Shown here piece by piece: positions 39,660-48,191 of a stretch of 64,000 nucleotides of DNA; within the stretch, counting starts at the first letter, position 1, and each line of letters begins with the position of its first letter. The DNA comes from Candidatus Hydrogenedentota bacterium. GTDB lineage: Bacteria > Hydrogenedentota > Hydrogenedentia > Hydrogenedentales > JAEUWI01. Under the pieces are notes generated by a model. The model was not told where the DNA came from and searched no databases. It saw only the letters and a list, made by a program, of their open reading frames with translations. The translations under genes and the position numbers were made by a program. The stretch covers positions 1 through 64,000 of the forward strand of contig JACPGE010000036.1 of the NCBI GenBank assembly GCA_016182605.1, given 5' to 3'.

Positions 39660-42026
39660 ATGTATTCGATTCGACGAAACCTTTTAGGTCTGTGCGCGGC
39701 ACTTGCGCTGATGCTTTCCGGGCTTGCATATGCGCAGGAAGCCCCCGCGCCCATTCAGAATCTTGACGACGCCTTCAACCGCATCCTGACCTATGAACTG
39801 GGCCAAGACGGCGCGGCGATGGAATACATCATCGCCGAGGTGCGCCGCGTGCAGCAGTTGCCCGGCGACCGCGAGGCGCTGGCAAACCGGCTGGCGGCGC
39901 TGCTGCATACGGAGGCGACCTTTCAGTGCAAGCTCTTTGCGTGCCGCTGGCTCTTTGTGATTGGCACGGAAGGCCAGGTGGACACGCTGGCGCCGCTGCT
40001 GATCGATGCCACCTACAGCGACATGGCGCGCTACGCGCTGCAGGCGATTCCTGGAGACAAGGTGGACCAGGCGCTATTGGGCGCGTTGCAGGCGGCGGAC
40101 ATTTCGCTGAAGGCGGGGCTCGCCAATGCGCTGGGCGAACGGCGCAGCGCGGTGGCCGAAGCGGTGCTTGCCGAGGCGGTGAAGGCTGCCTTGGCGCAGG
40201 CAACGTTGGCCGGTCCGGAGAAGGCCTATGCGCTGGCCGCAACGACGGCTCTGGGCGCCATCGGCACGCCCACCGCACTCGAGGTATTGACGCCGGTGCT
40301 TACGGCGGCGGATCGCGAACTGCGCAACCGTGCCGTGGAGCGCTGGCTGGCGAGCGCCGATCGGGCCTATGCCAACGGGGAAACCGATGTGGCGCGGGCG
40401 CGCTATGAGGCGATCTTCAATGAGACGCAGCCGGAGTATGTACAGCGCGCGGCGCTGGAAGGGCTCGTGATGACCGATGCCGACGGTGGCACGGCCCGCA
40501 TTGTGGGCTTGATCACCGGGGAGAACCCCGCGTGGCAGCACCAGGCCCTGGCCTATGTGCGCCGGCTCGGTGGCGAGGGCGCGACCGCGGCCTACGCGGC
40601 CACTTTTGACGCCCTGCCTCCGGAACGTCAGGAGCCGCTCTTGCTCGCGCTTGCGGGCCGGGGAGACGCCGCGGCGCTGGAGCTTATGGTGCGGGCCACG
40701 CAGAGCCCGGTGGAAGCCGTGCAGCGCGCGGCCGTGGCGGGCATGGGCAGCCTGGGGAACTCGGGCACTATCGATGCGCTGACGGCATTCGCCCTCGCGG
40801 AGGGCAGTCCGTTGCAGGAAACGGCGAAGGATGGATTATCAAAGTTGCGTGGCGAGGACGTGGATGCGGCGCTGATCGGCCGGCTGGAGGCGTCGACGGC
40901 GCCTGCCACGGACCGGCTCCTGATAGGCGTGCTTACGGAGCGCGGCGCGAAGTCTGCCGTGCCGGCGCTGTTGGCGGTGGCGGGGGCGCGTCCCGAGGTG
41001 GCCGGGGATGCCTTTGGCGCACTGGGAACGCTGGCCGGGGCACAGGACGTGGAAGCATTGCTCGATCGATTGATTGCGGCCACGGATCCTGCGGTGCGTA
41101 CGCGGGGCGAACAGGCGGTTACGAGTGTGTGCAGCCGCGCGCCCGGGGGAGCCGCTTCGTGCGCCGCCACCGTGCAGACACGCTATGCGGCACAGGCGCC
41201 CGAAGCGCAGGCCGCGCGCGTGTCGCTGCTGAACCTGTTGAGCGACCTGGGCGATGACGCGACGCTGCCCACGGTGGCGCAAGCCACCGCGGATGCCGAT
41301 CCTGTGGTGCAGGAAGGGGCCGCCAGGGCGCTTGCTGCGTGGAAGAGCATCACACCGATTCCAGACCTCTTTGCGCTGGCCCAATCGGCCAATGCAGCCG
41401 TGGCGGGCATCGCGTTTGAAGGGTATGTGCGGTTGCTTCGCGTGGCGTCGCCGCGCACGCCCGCCGAGACGCTGGCGCTCTACGATCAGGTCCTGCCGTT
41501 GGCGATAGACAAGACACAACGCCTGGCGCTGCTGGCCGGGCTTTCGGAAGTGGCGGATCTGACGGCGATAGAACGCGTGGATGCGATTGCGGCTGCGGGC
41601 GATGCGATCGACGAGGCGGCGCTGGCGCGGGAGGCGGTGCGCAGCAAGTTCTATGTGGCGAAGGCGAGCAGCAACGAAGCGGATGCCGCGAAGGCCTTCG
41701 ACCGCGACATCGACACGCGCTGGAGCACGGCGGAGACGCAGCGTCCCGGACAATGGTTTGAGATCGACATTGCGCGGGAGGCGAGCATCAAGGGTCTGGT
41801 GCTCGACAGCTCCCGTTCCGCGAGCGATTATCCGCGCCAGTTTGAAGTGTTTGTAAGCGCGGATGGCGCGGCGTGGGGCGCCGCGGTGGCCACGGGCGTG
41901 GCGGAAACGCCGGTGCTGGAGTTGAGCTTCCCCCCCACTCCCGGCCGCTTTGTCCGCATCGTGCAACAGGGCACAGCGGAGAGCAATTTGTGGTCGATCC
42001 ACGAATTGCGTGTGATTGCGGACTGA
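39660..42026 (+). CDS. Secreted HEAT-repeat protein with C-terminal discoidin domain
   Basis: A 788-residue exported protein. A signal peptide (NLLGLCAALALMLSGLAYAQ) is followed by about 600 residues of HEAT-like helical repeats rich in Ala and Leu (for example PGDKVDQALLGALQAADISL and AVQRAAVAGMGSLGNSGTI). The last about 130 residues form an F5/8 type C (discoidin) carbohydrate-binding domain (SSNEADAAKAFDRDIDTRWS, GQWFEIDIAREASIKGLVL, GRFVRIVQQG, SIHELRVI). HEAT arrays serve as binding scaffolds, and the discoidin module probably holds a glycan. It follows the oxidoreductase gene closely, which suggests a shared carbohydrate pathway. No catalytic domain is seen. Confidence 0.88.
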   Translation: MYSIRRNLLGLCAALALMLSGLAYAQEAPAPIQNLDDAFNRILTYELGQDGAAMEYIIAEVRRVQQLPGDREALANRLAALLHTEATFQCKLFACRWLFVIGTEGQVDTLAPLLIDATYSDMARYALQAIPGDKVDQALLGALQAADISLKAGLANALGERRSAVAEAVLAEAVKAALAQATLAGPEKAYALAATTALGAIGTPTALEVLTPVLTAADRELRNRAVERWLASADRAYANGETDVARARYEAIFNETQPEYVQRAALEGLVMTDADGGTARIVGLITGENPAWQHQALAYVRRLGGEGATAAYAATFDALPPERQEPLLLALAGRGDAAALELMVRATQSPVEAVQRAAVAGMGSLGNSGTIDALTAFALAEGSPLQETAKDGLSKLRGEDVDAALIGRLEASTAPATDRLLIGVLTERGAKSAVPALLAVAGARPEVAGDAFGALGTLAGAQDVEALLDRLIAATDPAVRTRGEQAVTSVCSRAPGGAASCAATVQTRYAAQAPEAQAARVSLLNLLSDLGDDATLPTVAQATADADPVVQEGAARALAAWKSITPIPDLFALAQSANAAVAGIAFEGYVRLLRVASPRTPAETLALYDQVLPLAIDKTQRLALLAGLSEVADLTAIERVDAIAAAGDAIDEAALAREAVRSKFYVAKASSNEADAAKAFDRDIDTRWSTAETQRPGQWFEIDIAREASIKGLVLDSSRSASDYPRQFEVFVSADGAAWGAAVATGVAETPVLELSFPPTPGRFVRIVQQGTAESNLWSIHELRVIAD

Positions 42027-42092
42027 GTAGAGGTGCTTTGAAGGGGCAGTTCTCACGCGGAGGGCGCGTTTTTTGATGGTGAGGTGGGGCTG

Positions 42093-42340
42093 GCGGGATG
42101 TGCGTGATTGACGCTCGGGTACAGTCCCCGCCGGTGGGAGCGCTTTCCGCTGGGTGGGACGATTGCCATCCGGCGGGTACGGTCCCCTTGGGAGATGCGC
42201 GCGGAGGTGTGGTGGGGAGGCGGGATGTGCGTGATTGGCGCTCGGGTACAGTCCCCGCCGGTGAGGGCGCTCTTCGCTGGCGGGAGGTTTGCTATCCGGC
42301 GGGTACGGTCCCCTGGGAGATGCGCGCGGAGGTGCGGGGA
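42093..42340. repeat. Two tandem 127-bp repeats with GGGTACAGTCCCC cores
   Basis: Two units start at 42093 and 42220 with GCGGGATGTGCGTGATTG and share CGGGTACAGTCCCCGCCGGT, ATCCGGCGGGTACGGTCCCC and GGGAGATGCGCGCGGAGGTG in order; small differences lie between these blocks. Related cores occur at 120-260. The rest of the 524-base gap (42027-42550) shows no gene. Confidence 0.8.
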
Positions 42341-42550
42341 AGAGTCCCGAATGAGTGGGCGCCGTGGGTTTGCCGGGGTGCAACGAGCCTTGGGGGTCTG
42401 GTAACATTGCGGCTGAATCCCCCGCATTGCTGGCCGCGATGCGTGTAACCTTGGGTTTCATGGGCAGACGCGGCCTGCTTTCCACCGATAACATATTCCC
42501 ATTTCCCGGAAGATCCCTGGGCATAGGGCAGCATCTGAAGGAGTTGAATC

Positions 42551-43921
42551 ATGGCGCAATTGGGCACCCCGGAACATCCGCTTCGCGTGGCGATCGTTGG
42601 CAGCGGCCCGAGCGGTTTTTATGCGGCCGATCCCCTGTTGAAATCGGAGATCGCGTGCGCCATCGACATGTACGATCGGCTGCCCACGCCCTTTGGACTG
42701 GTGCGCGGCGGGGTGGCTCCGGATCATCCGAAAATCCGGACGGTCACGAAGGTCTACGAAAAGATTGCCGAGAAGGAGGGCTTCCGCTTTCTGGGCAACG
42801 TGATGATCGGCCGCGACCTGAGCGTGGCGGAACTCCGCCAGCACTATGACATGATTCTTTTCAGTTGCGGCGCGGAAACGGACCGACGCCTGGGAGTTCC
42901 GGGAGAAGACCTGCCCGGGAGCCATACCGCGACTTCGTTTGTGGGCTGGTACAACGGCCATCCGGACTACCGCAATCTGGACTTCGATCTTTCCGCGGAC
43001 ACGGCGGTGATCATTGGCGTGGGCAATGTGGCGATGGACGTGGCGCGCATCCTGGCGAAGACGCCGGATGAATTGAAGGAAACGGACATTGCCCAGCATG
43101 CACTGGACGCATTGGCGGCGAGCCGGGTGAAGACGATTTACGTGGTGGGCCGGCGCGGCGCGGCCCAGGCCGCGTTTACGACGCCCGAAATCAAGGAGAT
43201 GGGCGAGTTGCACGATTGTGTTCCCGCGATCGCGCCCGAGGAGCTGGAACTCGATGCGGTGAGCCAGCAGGAGGAAACGGAAGAGCGCAACGTGGCGCGC
43301 AACATGGAGATTATGCGTGGCTATGTGGGCCGCGATGGCGGGGAGAAGTCCCGGCGCATGCATTTCCGCTTTCTGCTGAGTCCGAAGGAACTTCGCGGCA
43401 GCGGGCGCGTGGAAAGCATCGTGCTGGAAAAGAACCGGCTTGAGGGCGATGCGCCCTTTCAGTTGAAGGCGCGCAGCACGGGCGCATGCGAGGAAATCCC
43501 CTGCGGCTTGGTCTTCCGGTCGATTGGATACAAGGGCATCGAGATTCCCGGTGTGCCCTTCGACGCGCAGCGCGGCGTGTTTCCGAACGTGGCGGGCCGC
43601 ATCACCGAAAATGGCACCGTGGTGCCGGGCCTCTATGCGGCGGGCTGGATCAAGCGCGGCCCGAGCGGCATCATCGGCACGAACAAGCCCGACAGTCTGG
43701 AGACGGCCAAGAATATGCTGGAGGATGCGGCCATGATCGCGCCGTGTGCGGAGCGCGATCCGCTGGCCATCGATCGGCTTCTGGCGGGGCGGGGCGTGCG
43801 CGTGGTGGATCTCGCGGGCTGGAACAAGATCGATGCGGCGGAGATTGCGCGCGGCCAGGCGGTGGGCAAGCCGCGGGAGCGCTTCACCTCGATTGCGGAG
43901 ATGCTTGCGGTGTTGGGGTGA
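42551..43921 (+). CDS. Adrenodoxin/ferredoxin-NADP+ reductase-type flavoprotein (FprA-like)
   Basis: A 456-residue FAD protein of the adrenodoxin reductase family, which moves electrons between NADPH and a ferredoxin. The FAD site VAIVGSGPSGFYAADPLL opens the protein; MYDRLPTPFGLVRGGVAPDHPKIR is the family signature, split here as MYDRLPTPFGLVRGGVAPDH; VIIGVGNVAMDVARIL is the NADP-binding motif, and GLYAAGWIKRGPSGIIGTN holds the C-terminal FAD contacts. AAGGAG lies 7 nt before the ATG. No ferredoxin gene is adjacent; a strong terminator follows the stop codon, so the gene is transcribed alone. Confidence 0.95.
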   Translation: MAQLGTPEHPLRVAIVGSGPSGFYAADPLLKSEIACAIDMYDRLPTPFGLVRGGVAPDHPKIRTVTKVYEKIAEKEGFRFLGNVMIGRDLSVAELRQHYDMILFSCGAETDRRLGVPGEDLPGSHTATSFVGWYNGHPDYRNLDFDLSADTAVIIGVGNVAMDVARILAKTPDELKETDIAQHALDALAASRVKTIYVVGRRGAAQAAFTTPEIKEMGELHDCVPAIAPEELELDAVSQQEETEERNVARNMEIMRGYVGRDGGEKSRRMHFRFLLSPKELRGSGRVESIVLEKNRLEGDAPFQLKARSTGACEEIPCGLVFRSIGYKGIEIPGVPFDAQRGVFPNVAGRITENGTVVPGLYAAGWIKRGPSGIIGTNKPDSLETAKNMLEDAAMIAPCAERDPLAIDRLLAGRGVRVVDLAGWNKIDAAEIARGQAVGKPRERFTSIAEMLAVLG

Positions 43922-43946
43922 GGTGCGAAGGGCGAGTTTTTTTCAT

Positions 43947-43988
43947 AGGACCTATAGGTCGTATAAGACCTATAGGTCCTGTATTTTT
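43947..43988 (+). terminator. Intrinsic terminator built from a 9-bp repeat array
   Basis: AGGACCTATAGGTC and GACCTATAGGTCCT (43947-43960, 43967-43980) form a perfect 14-bp stem with the 6-base loop GTATAA, followed by GTATTTTT. It ends transcription of the flavoprotein gene. The same bases are four 9-mers (AGGACCTAT, AGGTCGTAT, AAGACCTAT, AGGTCCTGT), so the terminator belongs to the 9-bp repeat family. Confidence 0.8.
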
Positions 43989-43989
43989 G

Positions 43990-44904
43990 CTACTCGCTGC
44001 TCAGGCTGAGGCCACGGATCTGCACTTCGACCTTGTTGATGCCGGGCATTTCGTAGCCCATGTTCATGCCGCTGAGGTGATAGTGGCTGAGGTCTTTTGA
44101 ATCGGCGAGGAGGCCTTCGGCCCAGGCGATCTCGAGCCCGCGCATTGCGATGGGCAGCAGGTCCACGTCGATGGCGATCCACTCCCCGGTGTGCAGGCTC
44201 TTGGCGCTGTAGGCGCTGAATGGGGGCGTGTAAATCATCTTGCCGGTGCCCTTGTCCATGTGGTGGCTCTCCCCCACGCTGGGCGCGCGGTCGTCGTAGA
44301 GGGGCACGCCGAGCCAGAGGTAGTCACCGTGCCGCGTGGAGGCGGGATTGAGGTTTTGCACGGTGAAGTAGATGAGGAACTGCGCGGCGTGGAGGCCGGG
44401 GTTGTAGCCGTCGCTTTCGAAGCGCTCTGCGTGAGTCAGGCGGCATTGAACGCGGAAACGGAGGGCAGGAACTTCCGCGAGGGCGGGGCTGCCGGGCAGG
44501 GATTGTTCCACGAGCAGATGGGGCCAGGGTTCGTCTTGCTTTCGGTACTGTCCGTGGAATTCCTGCCGGGAATCCATGCCCATGACCAGATCGGCGCCGG
44601 GACTTTCCGGGCCGCCGGCGATGAGGTATTTCGAAGCATCGGCGAAGCGGAATGCGCCCGAGGGGAGCGTTTCGGGAGGGACGCCTGCGAGGCTGTGTTT
44701 GCTGCTCCATTGGGCGATGCCCCAAACGGGTGCGCCGGTGACGCCGGGCCAGGTGAGGGGGCCGCGATCGACGTGTTTGCCCGGGGCGGGATCGAAGACG
44801 TTGAAGCCCTGTTGGAACGCGGGATCGGGGATGAGTTCGCGGGCCTGTGCAGCGGCGGCGGCGAGGAAGAGCAGGCAGGCGAGAAGCGTGCGTGGGAGTG
44901 ACAC
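43990..44904 (-). CDS. Secreted hypothetical protein
   Basis: A 304-residue exported protein read from a GTG codon with GGAGC 8 nt upstream; the leader LPRTLLACLLFLAAAAAQA is a clear signal peptide. The remainder looks like a beta-rich domain (LIYFTVQNLNPAS, DYLWLGVPLYDDRA, then HTGEWIAIDVDLLPIAM, ending GINKVEVQIRGLSL), perhaps a jelly-roll binding module, but no family or catalytic residues are recognised. The longer open frame to 45261 covers the DUF420 gene in another frame and is not real. It is the last gene downstream of the cytochrome oxidase assembly cluster on the same strand, about 100 bases after DUF420, where a hairpin repeat lies. Confidence 0.75.
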   Translation of the reverse strand: MSLPRTLLACLLFLAAAAAQARELIPDPAFQQGFNVFDPAPGKHVDRGPLTWPGVTGAPVWGIAQWSSKHSLAGVPPETLPSGAFRFADASKYLIAGGPESPGADLVMGMDSRQEFHGQYRKQDEPWPHLLVEQSLPGSPALAEVPALRFRVQCRLTHAERFESDGYNPGLHAAQFLIYFTVQNLNPASTRHGDYLWLGVPLYDDRAPSVGESHHMDKGTGKMIYTPPFSAYSAKSLHTGEWIAIDVDLLPIAMRGLEIAWAEGLLADSKDLSHYHLSGMNMGYEMPGINKVEVQIRGLSLSSE

Positions 44905-44943
44905 GGGGTGTGCTCCGAGGTTTGCGTGGGGGGGTTGTATGCA

Positions 44944-44996
44944 TTCCCACGGGGGACCGTGGGAACGAGAGCGCAAGTTGGGACCGTGGGAACGAG
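44944..44996. repeat. Hairpin and 17-bp direct repeats with GGGACCGTGGGAACGAG
   Basis: TTCCCACGG, loop GGGA, CCGTGGGAA (44944-44965) make a perfect 9-bp stem. GGGACCGTGGGAACGAG occurs at 44953-44969 and again at 44980-44996, 27 bases apart, between the DUF420 gene and the secreted protein gene. Confidence 0.7.
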
Positions 44997-45002
44997 GGGC
45001 GA

Positions 45003-45419
45003 TCACATCCGGTAGAGCATGAGGTAGATGATGACGCCGGTGACGGAGACGTACATCCATACGGGCCAGACCCAGCGGACGAGACGGCGGTGCTTTTGGA
45101 AGTGTCCTCGGAAGGCGTGCCACACGGCCATGAGGATGAAAGGCACCATGAGCGCGGCGAGGGGAACGTGGGTGACGAGGATGAGGAAGTAGACGGCGCG
45201 GATGAGGCCCGTGCCCTCGAAGGGTTTGGAGCCGATGTGGTAGTGGTAGACGAGATAGCACGAGAGGAAGGCCGCGGAGCAGACGAGCGCGCTGACCATC
45301 AGATAGCGGTGAATCTTCTCGTCCTTGTAGCGCTTGATCATGATCCAGCCCGCGAGAAGCAGCAGGGCGGCGGCGCCGTTCAGGGTCGCATTGACTTCGG
45401 GCAGATCGTTGACGGTCAT
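45003..45419 (-). CDS. DUF420 membrane protein (CtaM/YozB-like)
   Basis: A 138-residue membrane protein of the DUF420 family with four or five helices (LNGAAALLLLAGWIMI, LMVSALVCSAAFLSCYLVYH, VYFLILVTHVPLAALMVPFI, VWMYVSVTGVIIYLML). Conserved His residues in YHYHIG and THVPLA are typical and could bind haem or copper. In Gram-positive bacteria the homologue CtaM/YozB is needed for active haem-copper oxidase. It overlaps the end of the SCO1 gene by 4 bases, within the ctaA-ctaB-SCO1 cluster, which supports the same job here. Confidence 0.88.
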   Translation of the reverse strand: MTVNDLPEVNATLNGAAALLLLAGWIMIKRYKDEKIHRYLMVSALVCSAAFLSCYLVYHYHIGSKPFEGTGLIRAVYFLILVTHVPLAALMVPFILMAVWHAFRGHFQKHRRLVRWVWPVWMYVSVTGVIIYLMLYRM

Positions 45420-46030
45420 TCCACGGGCTCCTCTAAAAGGGTGCGGATCGCGTTCTGCAATAGCACCATGTCTTCGTCCAGCAAACCATTGTAGTATCCG
45501 CGGATATTTCCGTGGCGATCGGTCAGGGTGAGGCGCGTGCTGTGGATCATGGGGTCATCGACGGAGCCAATCTTGTAGGCGTCCACGGCGGCCCTGCGAA
45601 TGGCGTCCATCGATCCGGTGAGGAAGTGCCAGCGCGCGAAATCGGCCTTATGCTCCAGCCCATAGGCCTTCAGGCGTTCGGGCGAGTCGGTTTCCGGGTC
45701 CACGGTGATGGAGACCAGCGCCACATCGGGCGCGTCGCGGAAGGTCTCTTGCAGGATGCCCATTTGCTTTGTGAGCACGGGACACGGGCCGGCGCAGGAG
45801 GTGAAGAAGAAGGCGGTGACCCAGATCTTTTCCTTGAGCGTGGCGGTGTCGAAGGGCGTGCCTTCGGCGCTGGTGAGGGTGAATTCCGGCAGGGCTCCCA
45901 GCACGGGGAGAGCGGAAGCGGGCGCTTCGGCGGGCCTGGAGGCGAGCACGAAGCCGAGAAAAAAGAGGGCGGCCAGCAACAGGGAGGAACCGCACACCAG
46001 CACCAGCGCGGGCAGTTTCCGGGCACTCAT
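45416..46030 (-). CDS. SCO1/SenC family copper chaperone
   Basis: A 204-residue membrane-anchored thioredoxin-fold protein. One N-terminal helix (LVLVCGSSLLLAALFFLGFV) anchors a domain facing the periplasm. The copper motif is CAGPCP (CxxxC, in TSCAGPCPVLTKQ), and the third ligand His lies in MIHSTRLTLTDRHG. SCO1 proteins load copper into the CuA site of cytochrome c oxidase subunit II. The start is fixed at MSARKL, where it overlaps the ctaB stop by 4 bases. Upstream in-frame codons are antisense to nothing useful and lack a signal. Confidence 0.93.
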   Translation of the reverse strand: MSARKLPALVLVCGSSLLLAALFFLGFVLASRPAEAPASALPVLGALPEFTLTSAEGTPFDTATLKEKIWVTAFFFTSCAGPCPVLTKQMGILQETFRDAPDVALVSITVDPETDSPERLKAYGLEHKADFARWHFLTGSMDAIRRAAVDAYKIGSVDDPMIHSTRLTLTDRHGNIRGYYNGLLDEDMVLLQNAIRTLLEEPVE

Positions 46031-46905
46031 GAGAGGAAGACCCTTTCGAAGAAGTGATCGACCAGGATCAGCAGGAGTATGCAGGGCAGGTAGAATACGG
46101 AGACGCGCAAGACCTTGCGTGCGTCTTCGGTGGTGCCGCTCAGGCGCCAACGGACGCAGGCGGAGAGAAACCAGAAACCGCAGAGCAGGGCGCCGGTGAA
46201 ATAGAGCCAGCCGCTCATCTGAACGAAGGTTGGCCAGAGCGAGACGGGAATGAGGATGATGGCGGCAGCCAGGCTTTGCCGGAAGGTGTTTTTCCCATCG
46301 GGCTGCACGACGGGCAGCATCTTGAAGCCGCCACGGGCGTAGTCTTCGCGGAACATCCAGGCGATGGCGTAGAAGTGCGGGTGCTGCCAGAGGAAGAGAA
46401 TGAAGAAGAGGACCCAGGCTCCGATGTTCAGTTCGCCCTTGGCGGCGGCCCAGCCGATCATGGGCGGGATGGCTCCGGGGATGGCGCCGATGGGGGTGTT
46501 CCACCAGGAGACGCGCTTGACGGGGGTGTAGATGCAGGCATAGAGCAGGACGGTGGCGAGTGCGAGGGCGGCGGCGAGGCCATTGGCGAAGTACCAGAGG
46601 AGCCCCGAACCCGCGGCCGAGAGCAGGATGCCGAGGAGGAGGGCATAGGCCGGGGAGATCTGTCCCGAGGGGAGGGGGCGGCCCTGGGTGCGCGCCATTT
46701 TGGCGTCTACTTCGCGCTCAAGGTAGTGGTTGAGCGCGCCCGCGCCTCCGGAGGCGCATCCGGTGCCGAGCATGGTCCAGAAGAAGAGGCCGTAGGGCTG
46801 CAGGCCGCCGCCGAGGGTGAAGCCGAGACAGGTGGTAACGAGCACCATGGTGAGGATGCGCGGCTTGGTGAGTTCTACATAGGCTGAGAGTAGTGTTCTG
46901 GCCAT
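46027..46905 (-). CDS. ctaB: Protohaem IX farnesyltransferase (haem O synthase)
   Basis: A 292-residue UbiA-type prenyltransferase with about eight helices that adds a farnesyl group to protohaem, giving haem O. The Asp-rich prenyl diphosphate motif is NHYLEREVDAKMARTQGRPL; a second conserved block is YTPVKRVSWWNTPIGAIPGA, then WQHPHFYAIAWMFREDYARG. It begins MARTLLSAYVELTKPRI, which fixes the start. It lies 10 bases after ctaA and overlaps the SCO1 gene, in the order ctaA-ctaB-SCO1-DUF420, as in many oxidase assembly operons. Oxidase subunit genes are not in the window. Confidence 0.96.
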   Translation of the reverse strand: MARTLLSAYVELTKPRILTMVLVTTCLGFTLGGGLQPYGLFFWTMLGTGCASGGAGALNHYLEREVDAKMARTQGRPLPSGQISPAYALLLGILLSAAGSGLLWYFANGLAAALALATVLLYACIYTPVKRVSWWNTPIGAIPGAIPPMIGWAAAKGELNIGAWVLFFILFLWQHPHFYAIAWMFREDYARGGFKMLPVVQPDGKNTFRQSLAAAIILIPVSLWPTFVQMSGWLYFTGALLCGFWFLSACVRWRLSGTTEDARKVLRVSVFYLPCILLLILVDHFFERVFLS

Positions 46906-46915
46906 GATGTGCCTG

Positions 46916-47989
46916 TCAGGAGGCGACAGCTTCGGCGGAGAACTTGACTGCTTCAACTTCCGAAACTGTTTTGTTGATGGGCCAAGCCCGCAACGCCAGC
47001 ACCGTGGCGAGGGCCAGAACAGCCGCTCCCACGGCGACATGGATACTGGTGATGAGGGGCAGTTTTGCGGTCCAGATGGTGACGGCTCCGAGCGTGATTT
47101 GCACGGCGGTGAGCAGCATGAGGTAAACGAGCGTGCGCTTGCAGACGGCGTCGAGCGGCCATTTGGTGAGGCCGAGATAGCCGAGGGCAAAGACGATCCC
47201 GCCCACCAGGCAGGCTCCGAAGCGATGGAAGAGGTGGATCCGGATCTGCGTTGCGGTGACGTCGGGCAGGGGCACGCCCATGGCGTCGGTATTGTCGAAG
47301 CGCCAGGTGTTTACGGCCTCCAGTGTTGCCGGGGTGACCACGGGGAGGAGCTGTCCGGCGGTGGTGGGGAAATCGTAGACGGCGAGTCCGGATTCGGTGT
47401 GGCGCATGAGTGCGCCGAGGAAGAGCTGGAGGAAGATGGCGGCGATCAGTGCAATGGACCATGCCTTGAGCGGGGTCTGCCCTTCGGAGGTCTTATCGCG
47501 CAATTGGTCGAAGCGGGATTTGAATTCGCGGGAGTAGATATAGGCTAGCACGACGGTGAGGAGCAGGAAGATCTGCGCCAGGATGGCGTGGGAACTGGAA
47601 ACGAGGACGGGGAGTTTGTAGATGACGGTGAGTCCGCCGAGCAGGGCCTGAAAGAGTACGGCGAGCACGGCAGCGGCGCCGAGCAGCACGATCCGGCCGC
47701 GGTTTTCGCGGTAGCCGATCCAGACGGCGAGCACCACGGTGAGCGCGGCGACGATGCCGGCAAAGAGGCGGTGGAAATGTTCGTGGAAGATGCCGCCGAC
47801 CCACTTGGAGTAGCCGTAGGTGATGGGGTTTTCGCCGTAGGTGAGGGGCCAATCCGGGACGGAGAGGCCGGCCTCGTGGCTCTTGACCTGGCCGCCAAGA
47901 AAGATCAGGACCAAGGTGAGCAGGCAGAGCAGCTTGGCAAAACGGCGGAGCCAGACATGCTCCGGGAGCGCTGCACGGTTGGTGTTCAT
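46916..47989 (-). CDS. ctaA: Haem A synthase (COX15/CtaA family)
   Basis: A 357-residue membrane protein with about eight helices that oxidises a methyl group of haem O to the formyl group of haem A. QVKSHEAGLSVPDWPLTYGE, then GIFHEHFHRLFAG, carries the first conserved His set; GALMRHTESGLAVYDFP and RIHLFHRFGACLVGG carry those of the second half, and TSIHVAVGAAVLAL the last His. The extracytoplasmic Cys pair of Bacillus CtaA is absent, so it is of the COX15-like class. GAGGAG lies 9 nt before the ATG (MNTNRAALPEHVW). First gene of the assembly cluster. Confidence 0.94.
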   Translation of the reverse strand: MNTNRAALPEHVWLRRFAKLLCLLTLVLIFLGGQVKSHEAGLSVPDWPLTYGENPITYGYSKWVGGIFHEHFHRLFAGIVAALTVVLAVWIGYRENRGRIVLLGAAAVLAVLFQALLGGLTVIYKLPVLVSSSHAILAQIFLLLTVVLAYIYSREFKSRFDQLRDKTSEGQTPLKAWSIALIAAIFLQLFLGALMRHTESGLAVYDFPTTAGQLLPVVTPATLEAVNTWRFDNTDAMGVPLPDVTATQIRIHLFHRFGACLVGGIVFALGYLGLTKWPLDAVCKRTLVYLMLLTAVQITLGAVTIWTAKLPLITSIHVAVGAAVLALATVLALRAWPINKTVSEVEAVKFSAEAVAS

Positions 47990-48191
47990 CTGAAGAAACT
48001 CCTCTCGCCTCGGGTGGGCCTCTCCCGGTACTCGGGCCCGCTCAGGCCAGTGGGTGTATTCCGGTGCGGCCAATGGAGTGCGCGCGAGCGGGCGGCGCGA
48101 AGGGACAACGCAGGGTGGCCCAAGACCCCGGAATCAGACGTATCCGGGCGATATTCTAGCGCCCGAAGGGGCCGGAATGCAATGCGAACCC

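Noticed and set aside
42093-42340. Possible CRISPR array
   Set aside because: Only two units, 127 bases long and homologous along nearly their whole length, with no spacers and no cas genes nearby.
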